Assembly: GCF_954871325.1 (NCBI RefSeq)
Contig: NC_088777.1
Coordinates: forward strand, 47,717,366 to 47,781,365
Direction: 5' to 3'
DNA: 64,000 nt
DNA from: Gordionus sp. m RMFG-2023
Lineage: Eukaryota > Nematomorpha > Gordioida > Chordodea > Parachordodidae
A program made the translations under genes and the position numbers. Below the pieces are notes generated by a model. It had not been told where the DNA came from and searched no databases. It saw only the letters and a program-made list of their open reading frames with translations. This document shows positions 20,487 to 33,630 of this stretch, piece by piece. Position 1 is the first letter of the stretch; each line of letters opens with the position of its first letter.

Positions 20487-20700
20487 GTTTAAATCGTCGT
20501 TGAATGCGACTCAGCTGGTGACTGAGAGGCCATTTTTCGTTTTCCAGTACTATTTATTCTATATAAAACTCAAAATTTTTTTTAAAAAAGAAAAAGTCTT
20601 CTTATTGTTTATATGAGAAATCAAAATGGCGTGTGGCCAGCTGATTTGTAGATTTGAATGAACGAATTGCCGGTCTGACCTATTGTCATATGTCATTGGG
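20487..20700. mobile_element. Degenerate CAATGACATA-family MITE
   Basis: Left arm AATCGTCGTTGAATGCGACTCAGCTGG..GGCCATTTTTC. Right arm CAAAATGGCGTGTGGCCAGC, TGATTTGTAG, TTGAATGAACG and TCATATGTCATTGG. The outer left end is lost. Confidence 0.7.
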
Positions 20701-20971
20701 CTCACCACGTGTTCACATAAAAAAAAACAATTTCTTTTTAAAACAATTTGTCAAAGCAACCATTTTATCGATTTTGAATTTTGATATCCAATAATTTTGG
20801 GAAAAAAAATTAATAAATTACAAATTAAAAAATGTACAAGATCACATTTTTATGAGAAAAAAAAAATCTTTATCCAATAAAAAAAATTATAAAATATTTT
20901 ACAAATAAATATCAGGTTTTAACTGTGTTTTTTAATGGGTTAGGTATTTTTTCAAAAAAAACCGATTAACC

Positions 20972-21145
20972 TAGTGTGGTTAAACGACTCGATTTAAAAA
21001 AACGTATAACCCATTATTTTAGCCAAGAAATATGATGCAAACCTTAGGATTTAGAGGGCAGATGGGACTGGACATCACGTAATATTTTTTAGCTAAGATA
21101 TTGAGACAGCTGTTTTTTAAAAATCGAGCCGTTACGCAACCACTA
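20972..21145. mobile_element. hAT-type MITE, TAGTGTTG family, diverged
   Basis: Ends TAGTGTGGTTAAACGACTCG and, inverted, TAGTGGTTGCGTAACGGCTCG (split here: TAGTGGTTGCG then TAACGGCTCG). Interior holds TTATTTTAGCCAAGAAATATGATGCAAACC in order. No matching flank is visible. Confidence 0.65.
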
Positions 21146-24100
21146 ATCAGGTGTTGCGAAGTCTGACAAACTGATTTGAAGCAACCAAATAAAAGAGTTT
21201 TTATTTATGTATTCGGTTATATTTTTCAGTAAAGTTAGTTTCGGGGTGGATTCTGCAGATAACAGGATGGAAGCATTAATGCCGCCAAATAAATAGACAA
21301 CATTATGTGCCTTTATAATTTAAGTTAAGCTTTAAAAAAATGTTTGTCGTTTACTTGACGCGAAGTTAGTTATAATTATAGTTGAGTAATTTGTATATTT
21401 TTTTTAGCAGTTTCACTTTGGCCCAGGGATTTTTTTTAAAAAAATTTTAATAGCAGCTCAAATTTGAAAGACGCCATAATGTTAACGGATTTTCTCTGGC
21501 ACGCACCTGTAGATTGAGCCGAATTAGCAGACATTTTAGCTATTACTCACCAACTATAGTTTATAATGCATCGATGTGCTTCGAAGTCGTTTGCCCCACA
21601 TTTTTTTTTTGGTGAAGTGAGGGAAGGGTATAATAAGAAAGAAGATATTAAGGAGAAGGAAAAGATTATTTTTTAAATGACATAAAAAAATGGAGGATGT
21701 CGTTTTATTTTGTGGTAGTGATTGTGATTGATTAAATTTAGAATTTTTTTTCATTTTTTAAAAAAAGGGAGTAAAATATTTTCATTTTAAACAAAATAAA
21801 AATAATTTTGTGGGATTATATTCGCCATGTTTTCACTTTGTATAATAATGATAGATATGTATTTATTTTAAATGGGAGCAATAGAGCGTGCTATGGTTTT
21901 AGATAAACGCGGAAACGGAAATGGGAACGCGATTTAAATTATGATCCAAAAACTCAAGGAAATTGCCGGGACAGACGATTCATTTAAATTTCTAATTCGT
22001 CTATTTATAATCACATGACCCTGTCAGGTTATTAGATTTTTTTTATTAAAAAAAACTAATCTAAACAACTAACCCATTATCTCTCTAACCTTTTCCTAAC
22101 TCCTTACTTCAGATACTCATATTTAATTTTAAATATATTTCATCCAATTAAAAAAATTTCCTAGATTATTATATTATCCTTGGGGATCTGGAATACAGCA
22201 ATTTGAGAATTGTTTAATGTTTAAGAAATGTCAAAGACAAGCAGACGAAATATAATATATAAATGCAAGATTTCTTCCTTTTCTTTACTTCTTTCTAAAG
22301 TACAATGACCCATCACCCCCCCCCCCCCCCCCATCGCTCTCCAAACAAAATTAATATTGGTAAAAATTTTCAAGTTCTACTTATAGTATAATCATTTTAA
22401 AAATTTTAATGAAAAAAAATATATAATAGTTATATTTAATTATTTTGTTTCTTGGGATATTTTTCGTATTTATAAAATTTAATTATTTTATACTTTAATA
22501 TATTTAATTTATTATAACGTGTTGTGCCAAATTTAAACGAAAACATTTTCATATTTTTTTTAAAATTAAATTTAGGCCATGTCCAAAAATTAAAATTCTA
22601 AAAGTTTCAAAAGTATCCAAATTTACGAAATTTTAATTGAAATTCCGTTTTATAAAATTGTTATTTTTTAATAATTCTCGTAAATTAAAACAAATTTGAT
22701 TTGTAAGGAGGGGGAATGATTGTCAAAAAATATGTTTCAGAAAATCGTCAAGACAAAAGTATATAGACTTAATGACTAATTTAATTAAAAAAATTTTAGT
22801 AATAAAAAACAATAAATTCGATTTATTGGAACGTTCGATTAATTAAATTTTGATCCAAAAATCAACTTGATTTTATGGAAGGAAGGGGGGGGGGAGTGAT
22901 CTTTAGTTTTCGCCTTGAATTAAAGGCAACTTCGTAGTTTAATTATATTTAAAATATTTCGAAAGGGCTCAGTTAACTTATTTTTTTTGTGAAAGCCCGT
23001 TTGGCCGTGTAGAAAGTAGATATGCCAGTGATAAAATTTGGGAAAGCAATTTATTTGTTGAAGACTTCCGGAAGAGGCTAAATTTGGTGAATGACAAAAA
23101 AATGGAGGACAAGGAATTAAGGGGCTAGCAGAAAATAAACCTGAAGCCATACCTGAGAACGATTTTTAAATAACGTATTTCGTTAAGCAATCCAAAAAGA
23201 TCAAATTCGCAAATATCCCAAATCCAGTTCGCATGATATTTACAGATCTAATATAGGGATAGGGGAGGGGGTATATTCGTATTTATCATATATATGCTAG
23301 ATATGGCATAGAATTCTTACTTTTTAGATAAGCAATTTTTTTAAGGTTTAGGGTTTAGATTGCACGCAAATCCATATTAATCATTAAAGCAAATATAATA
23401 GGGGTAGGTGGAGGGAAAGGGTAGGCGAAAACTAAATAAATATTTAGATAGAATAGAAAAATTTGATAAAGTCAGCTTTTAAATTGTTTAAATGTTTTTA
23501 AGATGATTTATATTTTTTTTATATTAGATATAAAAGAAAAGAGGTAAAATTATAATATAATAATATTAGTAAAAAATATATATTAAATCCCTATAAAAAT
23601 GTAAATTGTATTTTGTATTATTTTAGGTCAATATTGCATAACTTTTACAAATTAAGATGAAAAAAAAAATATTATATATAATTCGAAATTTTTAAAGCCC
23701 TTTAAAGGATCTAAAAAAAAATATTTTTCAGTTAAGGGGAGCTAAGGGTTTTTTTTTTAAAAAATCCGAAATTGCTAACACACTAATATTAGGAATAAAT
23801 TAGATAAATCAAACTGTATAAAATATGATAAGAAGTCCATGAAATACAATATATTTTTTTATTAAAATTTTAATATATTTTGTATACGTATACAAAAAAA
23901 ATTTTCTAGTTGTAAATAAATTTTTTAAATTATTTTTTAAATAAAAAACCCAAAATAGGATGAGGTTTGGGTGAGATAGATTATGGTATGCCTAAACATT
24001 TATTAAATATAGTATACAGATGTGAGAACGACTGACTTTCTAATAGTGAAAATAGAATTCTTCACCATTATATTTTTATCAGAAACCTGCAGGCCGGGCA

Positions 24101-25169
24101 TTAAAATATATCCGGACCGGGCCTGAATATTATTCCGGGTCGGGTAGTATATTTTAAAATCAAATATTTATCGCCATTAGCTATAAAAATCAAAAATAAT
24201 TATATTATGTTCAAAAAAAAATCCGGGCCGGGCCGAAAAAAATTTTTGAAAAAAAAATTCGGGCCGGGCAGTGGAGTATGGCACTTCTGCAGGTCTCTGA
24301 TTTTCAAATGAGGCTTACGCTTTCATCCGCGTTTCACCAAAAGCTAAAAAAAATATTGATATGTTAGATAAATCTATGTCAGTCAAAAATGGAAAAGTTC
24401 TAGCATATCTAAGAAGTTTCTCCAGTTTAAAATCAACGTATTTTAATTTATATTTAAAGACATTGTAAATTTTTTTAGCGTCAATATTTTTTAAAAAAAT
24501 GGAATATTTATTGTGTATCATCAAACGCGCGTTAAATTGATTTCCGGTTGGAATATTGGGCATCGCGTGTCCTAAACTTAAAAATCCTTTTCTTCCGAAG
24601 ACATTTTGGGAAGTTAATATATAAAAAAATAAAGACCCAATAGGAATTCGATAAAATCACGTGATCGTAACAGCTTTTTTCGTCTTTGCGTTGTAATTTG
24701 ATTACATTACAGCATTGCAATGCGTCTCTAAATCAAAATACATTAGCAGCCCCTTCAAAAACTTATTAATAATATAAAATTCATAAATTTCATAAGATAT
24801 ATATTTATTAATAAGGAGGGGGGAGAGATTCCATTATATTTAAAAATCGATATCACCTTTATAGAATATTCTAATATATTTTCACAATTTTTTTTTTCAA
24901 TCGCAAAAATCCAAAATTTAATTAACAATATTGATTTTAAAAATCAATGGAATTTATGGTTTAATTATCCATAGTCAAACCAGATAAATAAAATTAATTT
25001 CGCAATTTAAAATAACTGAAACAGATAAGAGAATGAAGGTACCATATCTTTTTTTTTCACTATAATTTTGCCACGCTTGTGAATAAAATATTTTTTAAAT
25101 AAGTGGCGGGTTTCATTTTTTTAAATGTTTTTTATTTTCTTATGAGGACCCTTCCTTCAAGTATTAGGA
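21146..25169. other. Intergenic: one CCGGGCC MITE, poly-C, otherwise AT-rich
   Basis: 21462-21560 repeats the piece at 16490-16590. Poly-C lies at 22316-22332 and poly-G at 22886. 22990-23135 is less AT-rich and open for a few dozen codons on both strands without a recognisable product. No host gene can be supported. Confidence 0.35.
24079..24300. mobile_element. MITE with TCAGARACCTGCAGG ends and CCGGGCC islands
   Basis: Ends TCAGAAACCTGCAGGCCGGG and, inverted, TCAGAGACCTGCAGAAGTGC. Blocks of CCGGACCGGGCC and GGGCCGGGCC lie just inside each end and an AT-rich core sits between. Other members: 19448-19600, 28422-28832, 54483-54812. Non-autonomous; superfamily uncertain, possibly hAT. Confidence 0.75.
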
Positions 25170-25520
25170 CACCTAAATGAGATAATCGCCAAATCCATAA
25201 TGAGATTGGGAACCAAATACCAATTCCTACGCTGGAAGTGCTTGAAACCAGGTGATTCTTATTTTTTATCTCGTATGTTTCAAGTTCTTTGTGAATTGAA
25301 GATAGCGGTGGATCTGAAGGCAGAGATTTTGGAAATGTTGAAGATGGGTTTTTTTTAAATTAAGGGAAAAAAACCTCGTGAGCAGATAAGAGTTCTTCGA
25401 AGTTTTTGAAGTTAGATAAGATTTTATTTAAAAAAAAATGTTGACTAGCTCCCACACAGTTGATAGGAGAACCTAAGCGGGAGAGTTGATCCGCTATGAT
25501 ACTCTGAAAATAATTCTGTC
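25170..25520 (-). mobile_element. Ty1/copia gag fossil (LTR retrotransposon)
   Basis: Minus-strand translation shows two short pieces, in the right order, that resemble copia-type Gag: IADQLSRLGSPI (about 25460-25500) and FEELLSAHEV (about 25380-25420). A region like the end of Gag follows. No LTRs, integrase or reverse transcriptase were recognised nearby. It is a clearly broken old fragment with several breaks. The call rests on remembered family motifs. Confidence 0.45.
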
Positions 25521-27005
25521 ATATTCGATTGCAAGGGGCAGAATTTGGGTTTATATGTTTATATTATAAAGAAAATCACAAGTATCATTCAGGTAAAGTA
25601 AATTATCCTCGCTATTACTAAAATTAATTTTAAATATTTTCAAAAGAAGCCATCTAGCGGATAAATAATATTATCATTTTCTTTTATAAATTAAAGTTAT
25701 GAAACTTTTATTTTATATTGAAATTGGAATAACTTACAAATGATGGTTTTTATATCTGTCCCAAATATTCAACTTTAAATTATAAAAACTAATTAGCTTT
25801 CAATCAATATTATAAAAGGGAATTAAATGCAGTGAAATATGTTTAGAAATATATATATACAAATATTTTAGAAAAAATGCTAGAAAAAAGTAGAAATTTT
25901 TATGTTTTGGCTTAATATTGGATTGCAACATTTAAGCTTATATTTTGAAAAAAATTTTTATTTTAAGAAAAATATTATAGAAATCAATTAGTATTTTTTT
26001 TAGCAACTTCTATTTATTGATTAGATTTTTCATGATTTAATTTATTAAAAAGTACACATAAGACTTCGCTAATTAATTTTACTAATCAGTTTAATTTTTT
26101 TGTAATATTAGAAAAAGATAAAAACAAGCATTTACTCAAAATTCTAAGACTTTGATCAGAAGAATTTTTTTAAAGATATTATAAAGAATGCTCAAAATCA
26201 TTTTATAACCCAAAATTTTTAAAGTCGAGAATCATAAATTTTGAGTAAAAAAAATTTTCGATCTTCGTAAATAAACAATCTTCAATTTTGTTGATCTTCG
26301 TTTTTTTTTGCATTAATTTAAGAAAATGACCATTCCATAAATGAATTGGTTATTAATGTGATTTTCGATTTTTCCTCTTAATAATTATATTGTACCATTT
26401 TAAGCCTGATTTTTTTAAAAATCACTTTAACTAGACACTTAAATATATATATATAAATTATTAAAAATTTTTATCTTGCAAATATAGCCGGGGAATGAGG
26501 TTTACGATATTACCTAATTATATTATATTATTATCATACATGTTAGCGTTTTTTTTTAAATTTAATTTTACCGAAAATGTATTCCGGCATGTTTAGAATA
26601 CCTATATTAGGAATTGTAGATAATTTTACCTTTAACTTTCGAGTCATTAATAACGTATGTGAAAAATCTATCTTAAAACTAATATATTATATTGAGTTCA
26701 AAAGTTCACGATAAAATTGTCTGAAATTCACAGGGTAGGTATATTCCAAACATGATGGCATACATTTCTGGTAAAATCAGATTATTAAAATTTTAAAAAA
26801 TTCGCACATGCCGAAAAAAAAACGCAATGACGCTGACATATATATTAAAATATTTTAAAGATTTTTTTAAAATAAATATCCAGTCGCGCTAATTGTTGAA
26901 GAAATTATTAAAATAATAGTTTAAACGAAATAATGAAAATTAAAAATTGAACATTATATTTAATATCGAAATATTATTCTCAAATTTTCTACTGACCATA
27001 AAGAC
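25521..27005. other. AT-rich intergenic DNA
   Basis: Very AT-rich with long A and T runs. Apart from the MITE at 26533-26845 nothing is seen. Confidence 0.4.
26533..26845. mobile_element. TGTTAGCGTCA-family palindromic MITE, worn copy
   Basis: Left end CATGTTAGCG and right end TGACGCTGACATATA. Inside, TTTTACCGAAAATGTATTCC..CATGTTTAGAATACCTAT is mirrored by GTAGGTATATTCCAAACATG..ATTTCTGGTAAAATC. Complete relatives lie at 44249-44642 and 53629-54010. Confidence 0.7.
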
Positions 27006-27225
27006 TAGTGTTGTAAAATGGCTCAATTTGAGCAGATTTTTTTTAAAACGGTTAAAACTCAATATTTTAGCCAGAAAAATATTAAGCCTCGAGATTTCGT
27101 TAACAGATGTTCAAACCTTTGTGCCACTTATGAGCAAAATTATAAGGCTTGCATAATAATCTAATAAAATATTGAGCTAGCCATTTTAAAAAATCGGCTC
27201 AAAATGAGCCGTTTTAACAACACTA
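27006..27225. mobile_element. hAT-type MITE, TAGTGTTG family
   Basis: Ends TAGTGTTGTAAAATGGCTCA and, inverted, TAGTGTTGTTAAAACGGCTC. The interior is a long palindrome with GCTCAATATTTTAGCC on the left and GGCTTGCATAATA..AATATTGAGCTAGCC on the right. The flanks CATAAAGAC and CATAGGAC look like a worn 8-bp duplication. Confidence 0.8.
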
Positions 27226-28421
27226 CATAGGACCCATATTTTTTTTTTTAAAAAAATCATTTTGATTTTTCGCCATAAATTATAGATTATTAGCCTAGCC
27301 CTTAATATCGGATTCAATATTGGATCTTATTTTGCTTTAAATTAAAAACTAATAAATATCAGTGAAGAAGCCATAAAAAAAGGACGACTTTTGGAGCTTC
27401 TCCGATTATCTCCCGTTAATATAGTTGCTAATGCGCTATTGATCTAATGTGAACCTATATAATCGGCCTTTAACTTTTTATCGAAATTGAAAGGGTTCGG
27501 CTGAAAATCTTGATTTTCTTGCTACATACATGTAATGATACTTTAGACCGAATCGGGCCCATGTTTCTTCTATTATACAGCATGCATTTGGTGTTCAGGA
27601 ATTATTCAAACGCATTTCTTTTCTTTTTTTTTGCAAAATTTTAAACGCGAACCAATTCTATAATTGAAAGACAAACGCAAACGAATTAGTTTTTTTTTTG
27701 TAAAAATTTAAAGCACTAGATTAAATACAGATATCTGCAAGGTGCGACCAGTCTAAAGGCGGCAGGCAAATTCAATAGGCCTGGCAATTCATCCATAAAA
27801 ATGGAGACAGGTCTCGAAAATCTCCAATTTTTTTAGTAAATTTGTCTAAAAATATAAAACGGTCCAGACTTACATTTAATAAAATATTTTAATAGGGTGA
27901 GCTGGATAATTAGTTTAAAAAATATTTCAGGCTTGGGTTAGCAGTCAATCATTTAAATGATGGGCCAGGCAGTTTGTGCAAAAAATCTGAATGGGTCAAA
28001 GGGTGGGTCTGCTTAGGAAGATTTCTGATTCAATACTCAATATATAAAATGTAAAATTCATGAATTAGGTCTTGGTAGTGAGAAAAATAAATGGAGTGGA
28101 ACTTCACCCCATACTCAACTTAATTTTAATTAGTCTCCATACGGCTTACCTTATATTGGTTTTGCACCAGTAATATTTCTCTAATGGAAATTCAATCCAG
28201 TTAGAATAAATACTAGGCAAAAAGCTTTTGTGATATATTATCTGAAAAATAGTTGGTATTAGGCCCAGAGGTTAACAGACACTAAAATTTTGTTGTTCTG
28301 TTCTGGCCCAAACAGATGGATTAATTAAAACTTAGGCGAAGTCCATAGTATATAATAAAATAACATGGCCTTGCTCATAGTTAATAAAAATCTATGGCCC
28401 AGCTTGAATGAGGAATCTATA
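27226..28421. other. Intergenic AT-rich DNA with GGCAGG/GGGTCAAAGG patches
   Basis: No gene is seen. 27740-28020 has moderately GC-rich phrases (GGCCTGGCAATTC, GGGCCAGGCAG) like worn CCGGGCC-family interior. Confidence 0.35.
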
Positions 28422-28832
28422 TTAGAGATCTGCAAAGTTAGGTCCAGCCCGTACCTGGCCCAAAGCCTGTTTGAGCCTAATTCTATTTAAAATGATTGGG
28501 TTCAGGCCAGGCCTAATATTTTAATAAAAAATTCGGGTCGGGTCGGACCTTGGAAATTTTTTAAAATATATTTAAATTTATCAATTTTATATTGAATTAT
28601 TTAAAAATAAAAATATTTGATTTTAGTTAAATTGAAACTAAACGACATATGTCTTTTATTTTGAGTAATTATAAAAATTAATTTCTATATTTAAATAAAT
28701 TCAGGCCAGGCCAATAAATTTTTTTAAAAAAGAAAGAAAGAAAGATCGGGTTAGGGCCAGGCTGGCAAAACTTTTTAAAAAAAAATTTCGGGTTGGGCTT
28801 GAAGAATTAGGCCCGATGCAGATCACTAATAT
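28422..28832. mobile_element. TCAGAGACCTGCAGG-family MITE, 410-bp copy
   Basis: Ends TTAGAGATCTGCA and, inverted, TTAGTGATCTGCATCGGGCC. Repeated GGCCAGGCC / CGGGTCGGGTCGG islands lie near both ends. A short (GAAA)n run sits at 28731-28746 inside it. Confidence 0.65.
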
Positions 28833-31061
28833 ACATATTTTTCAACTTATAATATAAAATAAAGATGATCTGCGATTACCTAAATATATTTCAAATAAAT
28901 ATGCCTAGGTGGCTTATGGTTAGAATAAAAAGGTGAACCCATAAAAAACATTCAAACATTTTAACATAGCTTGGCCCAAATTAATGGATAAATTGAAACT
29001 TGAGCATGAGTATATAACAATAAATAAAAAATAATACATCTAAACTAATGTGACCTTTAACCCCTTACATTCCCCCAAATTTTTACTTTTCCTTATTAAG
29101 TAATTGTAATTTCTAGAGGAAAAGGAAAAAGCATAAAAAATAGGATGATTTGAACAACCCTTAATAATTTTAATTTAATTCTTGTTTTTTTTATTTGAGA
29201 AGCTAGGTTTTTTTGATCATTTAATCAAACCAACATAATTATACAAAGAAACGACTCTGCATAATTTATGTGATATCAAAAACAAACACATCCAAATTAA
29301 CACTCAAAGTAATTATTAGTGTATATAATATACATTATTTTAAAAGTAATTTATATATTTTTATTGTAAAAACCTTTTTGGAAAAGTTAGCAATGTATGT
29401 CTAGTAAACTTAAAAATAATGGTTATAATATTTAATATTCATGTAACTTTTAAGAAAAATTTACTACATGAGGTTATTTAGTATAAATTGTATGGATATT
29501 GAATTAAAAATTGGTATATATAATATTAAACTAATAATTGTTTAATACAATATATTAATTATTTTGAGGTCCCATTAATAATTTAATATCAAAATGTTTG
29601 GTATTTAGATAAAAATAAAATAATATCTAAATCTAGTTTCAAAAATAATAAGTATAAAGATTTATTAAATGCTACAATATATAAATATACGAATTCAAAT
29701 ATATTTAAAAAATTGGCATTAATAATCTTAATACACATAAAGTATATCAATCTCAATAAAAACATAAATTAAAGTACCTTTTAAAGAATATGCTTATTTT
29801 TTTTCATATACAAAAATAAAAATGCCCAAACACATGGAAGATCGATAATCGTCAAAAGGCCTAAAAAGAATGTATATGGGATATGGATAATTTGAGAAAG
29901 AAATGACACTTAAATTTTCTACCGCGCTTTTTGTTTTGAGTTAATTAGAATATCAAATTAATTCTCAATGAAAGAAACTAAATTTAATATTAATAGCCCC
30001 GGTGGTGGTAAACTTCCAAAGAGGGTCATGATCTTTATTGCGAGGGATGACTAAGTGTTGCCTGAACATGGATATCTGAAGAATCATGAATTATATATAT
30101 AATTCTTTTCAATAGAAAAACTTCTGTAGTGCAATTTAATAAATCACTCTAAATTTACTAATTTTTAATTAATCACAATTTTGGGGTGTAATTAAAAATT
30201 TTCTACTTATCAAAGGTTTTTCTTTTATAGATATTTAATAAAAAGCGCCATATTGTTTTAATTTTTTATAAATTTATTTAAATAAATATAATATACAATG
30301 TTCAATATGTTTACATTTTAAGCTAATAAAAATACTTCCTTAACCCCCTCCTCACCCATTATCTCCCAAAAATGCAAGCATATATCTTAAGCAATAATTT
30401 GAAAAAGTAATGTAAAGGTTAATAATTTTTCAAACTAAAACTAATGACTACTTATATTTTTTTGGAAAAACGCTTTTGTGATAAATCAAAAATATTAGTT
30501 AAAAAATGTTTTAATATGTGGATTTTATTAAATTTTATACAAACTAATAAAAATATATGTCCTATTTGTTCAAGACAGCTTATTTTTGGATACCATCTCT
30601 TGGCAACCAATTTTCACATTTTAAATAATAATATTAAGTTGTTTTTATTAAAATGAAACTCCTATTCTATAAAAATATTTTTTAGCTATATATAGGCTTA
30701 GGAAACCCGTTTGAAACCCGGTCATTTTCCGAGGACCCATCAAAAAAAGGGTTGTTTCGCCCCCCCCCTATTTATAATTCCCCCACTCCCACCCCCCGGA
30801 AAATCCTTGCTACACCCATATAAATTATGTATCTATCCATTAATTTAAAAAAAAAAATTTTAACATATGCCTGACTCAAGATCATTAAATCAAATTTTAG
30901 CCTGCATTTAATGTCTGTAGGTCGTGGCCTCTCTTGAATTGTATAGAGCCCTTGTTCTGGTTACATCTTCAAATTTCTTTAAAAATAAAGTTATAGTTTT
31001 ATTCTATGTTCTGGAATCTGATCGGTTCATATAGTTCTAGGTTCTGATAATGGTTCCAAAG
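28833..31061. other. AT-rich intergenic DNA
   Basis: No gene or bordered repeat recognised. A poly-C tract lies near 30762-30770. Confidence 0.35.
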
Positions 31062-31983
31062 TCTATCAAACAATCCCTCGAAGATAAATCACCCTAAATT
31101 TTAAATGAATATGCATTAAATTGGTTGCATTTATGATAAAACCAATTCCAGTTTGAATTTACTAAAATTTTAAAATCAGTTCTAAATTCGGTTCATGATT
31201 ATTTTCAGAATTGCGTTCTGATTCCGCTTTCAGAATTTGTCTCAGTTTCGAGGCTATTCATATCATATGTATAAAAATTCAAATAATATTATTTCGTAAT
31301 TATATTATAACAGTTTATGTAATTTAAAGCAAAATTCAAACTGAGTAGTGTTTGCAGCGGTCCAGTCTTGTTCTCTCTTTTTTTTAAAATGGGACTGGAT
31401 TGCTGGACCGTTAGGTCGGATGAAATCAGACTGTGAGACCGTCGGTCCAGTTTGGTCTGGTTGTAACGGTCTAATTTTAAATATGGTTTTTGTGATACTA
31501 TGAAAGTTTTGTTCTGCTTACTCTATCAAACAATCCCTCAAAGATAAATCACCCTAAATTTTTAAATGAATATGCATTAAATTGGTAGCATTTATGATAA
31601 AACCAATTCCAGTTTGAATTTATTAAAATTTTAAAATCAGTTCTAAATTGGTTCATGATTATTTACAGACGTCCTGATTCCGCTTCCAGAATTTGTCTCA
31701 GTTTCGAGGGCTATTCATATCATATGTATATGATATGAATAAAATTCGAATAATATTATTTCGTAATTATATTATAACAGTTTATGCAATTTAAAGCAAA
31801 ATGCAAACAGAGTAGTGTTTGTAGCGGTCCAGTCCTGTTCGCTCTTTTTTTAAAATGGGACTGAATTGTTGGACCGTTAGGTCGAATGAAATCAGACTGT
31901 GAGACCGTCAGTCCAGTTTGGTCTTGTTGTACCGGTCTAATTTTAAATATGGTTTGTGATACTATGAAAGTTTTATTCTGCTT
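31062..31983. repeat. Tandem direct duplication, two 460-bp units
   Basis: Unit 1 (31062-31521) and unit 2 (31522-31983) both start CTATCAAACAATCCCTC and share, in the same order, AAATCACCCTAAATTTT, CCAATTCCAGTTTGAATTT, GTTTCGAGG, AGCGGTCCAGTC and GACCGTTAGGTCG. Differences are scattered substitutions and small indels. Unit 2 has an extra ATGATATGAAT that creates a palindrome at about 31716-31740. No coding content. Confidence 0.9.
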
Positions 31984-33630
31984 TAAATTTATTAAAATGA
32001 ACTGTTAAATTACTAATATTTTAATTATACCATCTAATAATTTTTAATATAAAATTTATTGAATATAATATAAATCGATTTGCATATATAACGAGTATAT
32101 GATATGTATAATATGTTATAAATAGTTGGTTAAATTGATTTATATAAAAATATTCTAAAAATCTTCTCAAATTAATTCCTATTTTTATCCATAACTTAAA
32201 TTTCATTAGGGATTGAACCATCTTTGGATTCATTCGATTCCATCCTTTCCCTTTTTTTTGAAATATTTTATCACTAGCTTCAGAAAAGATTCATTCTCAT
32301 GCGATATATCATCTTTCTCAGATTCGTCTGATTTCCCAGTTCAAGTATATCATATTTCCTTAGATAAATATATTAATTAATAAAAAAATAATATTTTTAT
32401 ACATATTTTTTCTTTATGCAAGAGAATAGAAAAAGAAAACAATGAATGAGATATTATAAAGTGTTAGGCAATTAATCATGTTTTACGATATACATTTATT
32501 AAAAAGTAATTCATTGTAAACTTTTATATTTTTTAATCGGTCTTTGATTGGACCCGGACACCACTGCAAAACACTACTGAGTTTCAAGAACTCTGCTGGT
32601 ATTTACACTGTTATATGATATGTGATAATAACTTGAATTGAAAATTAATTGAAGTAAATCAAACAAGCATCAGACTCTATCATACCCCAGGGACAATTAT
32701 CAGATAATTTTGTTGAACCCTTTACCGTAATTTTTCCCCGGCATTATAACTCTGACAATTTTCAGTATCTTAAAATATCCAATAAGACACTCCAATTTTT
32801 TCAATATATTTTACTTTGATATTTTGGTTGATAAATTATCAAAAAATAAGCAAGATATTTATATAAAATATTTCAAAAATTATGTATGGAGTTTATAATC
32901 AGTTGTATGAAGCAGCGCTTAGATTTCAACATTCGAAAGAGCAGGATCGAGTCACAAGATATGATGACATGAATGCCAATCAAAAACACAACTTGTTATG
33001 ATCGAAGTCTGACAGAAAAAGGATTATCCCACAACTTTAAAGTTAGATGATTGATTTTTTAACACAATAAAAAAAAATATATAACTCCTCGTTAGCATAA
33101 TTAATTTGCTTAACTTTCCAAATCTCATTTTTCAAAGTTTTATTCATTATTTAATTATTAGATTAAAAGTCCAACCAATGGATCATATATTAAACTAATA
33201 TAAAGACTAAAAAATTTGTATATGGAATTACTTTGTGAATCGTATTTGACCGGTCAAATACGCAACCACCCCCCCCCCCCTATTATTAGAAAATTTGTAT
33301 ATAGAATAATTTTGAAATACGCACCCCCCCCCCCCCTATTATTAGGTATAAATATTTAGAAAATTTTATTTAAATAATCACCTTTCTCCTCCCTCTCCAA
33401 AGTAATATCCTCCATTTTCAGATTATTTACGCAATGAATAATTATGTTCAAGATTAAAGATTAGATAAAGAAGAAGAAAAATATTTTATATAATTTATGA
33501 GTTTGATTCATAATAATAATAAAAACATACATTGAAATATGTATCACTTTTATTTTAATTAATTTTGTTTAGTATATAAATATATTCAAAAATTTTTTTT
33601 TTGAAATAGTAGATGAAAAACTAAAGATAT
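31984..33630. other. Intergenic region upstream of serpin 1
   Basis: AT-rich with no gene. It ends in the likely promoter of the first serpin, where a 60-bp segment with a poly-C tract is duplicated (33258-33340). No TATA box can be singled out in this AT-rich DNA. Confidence 0.4.
33258..33340. repeat. Short direct repeat, each copy with a poly-C tract
   Basis: AAATACGCA(ACCA) followed by 12-14 C and TATTATTAG occurs twice, about 60 bp apart, 300-370 bp upstream of the serpin 1 start. Confidence 0.8.

Noticed and set aside
25141-25346. Plus-strand open stretch of about 68 codons that looks protein-like
   Set aside because: It is the opposite strand of the copia gag fossil and has no start codon at its beginning.
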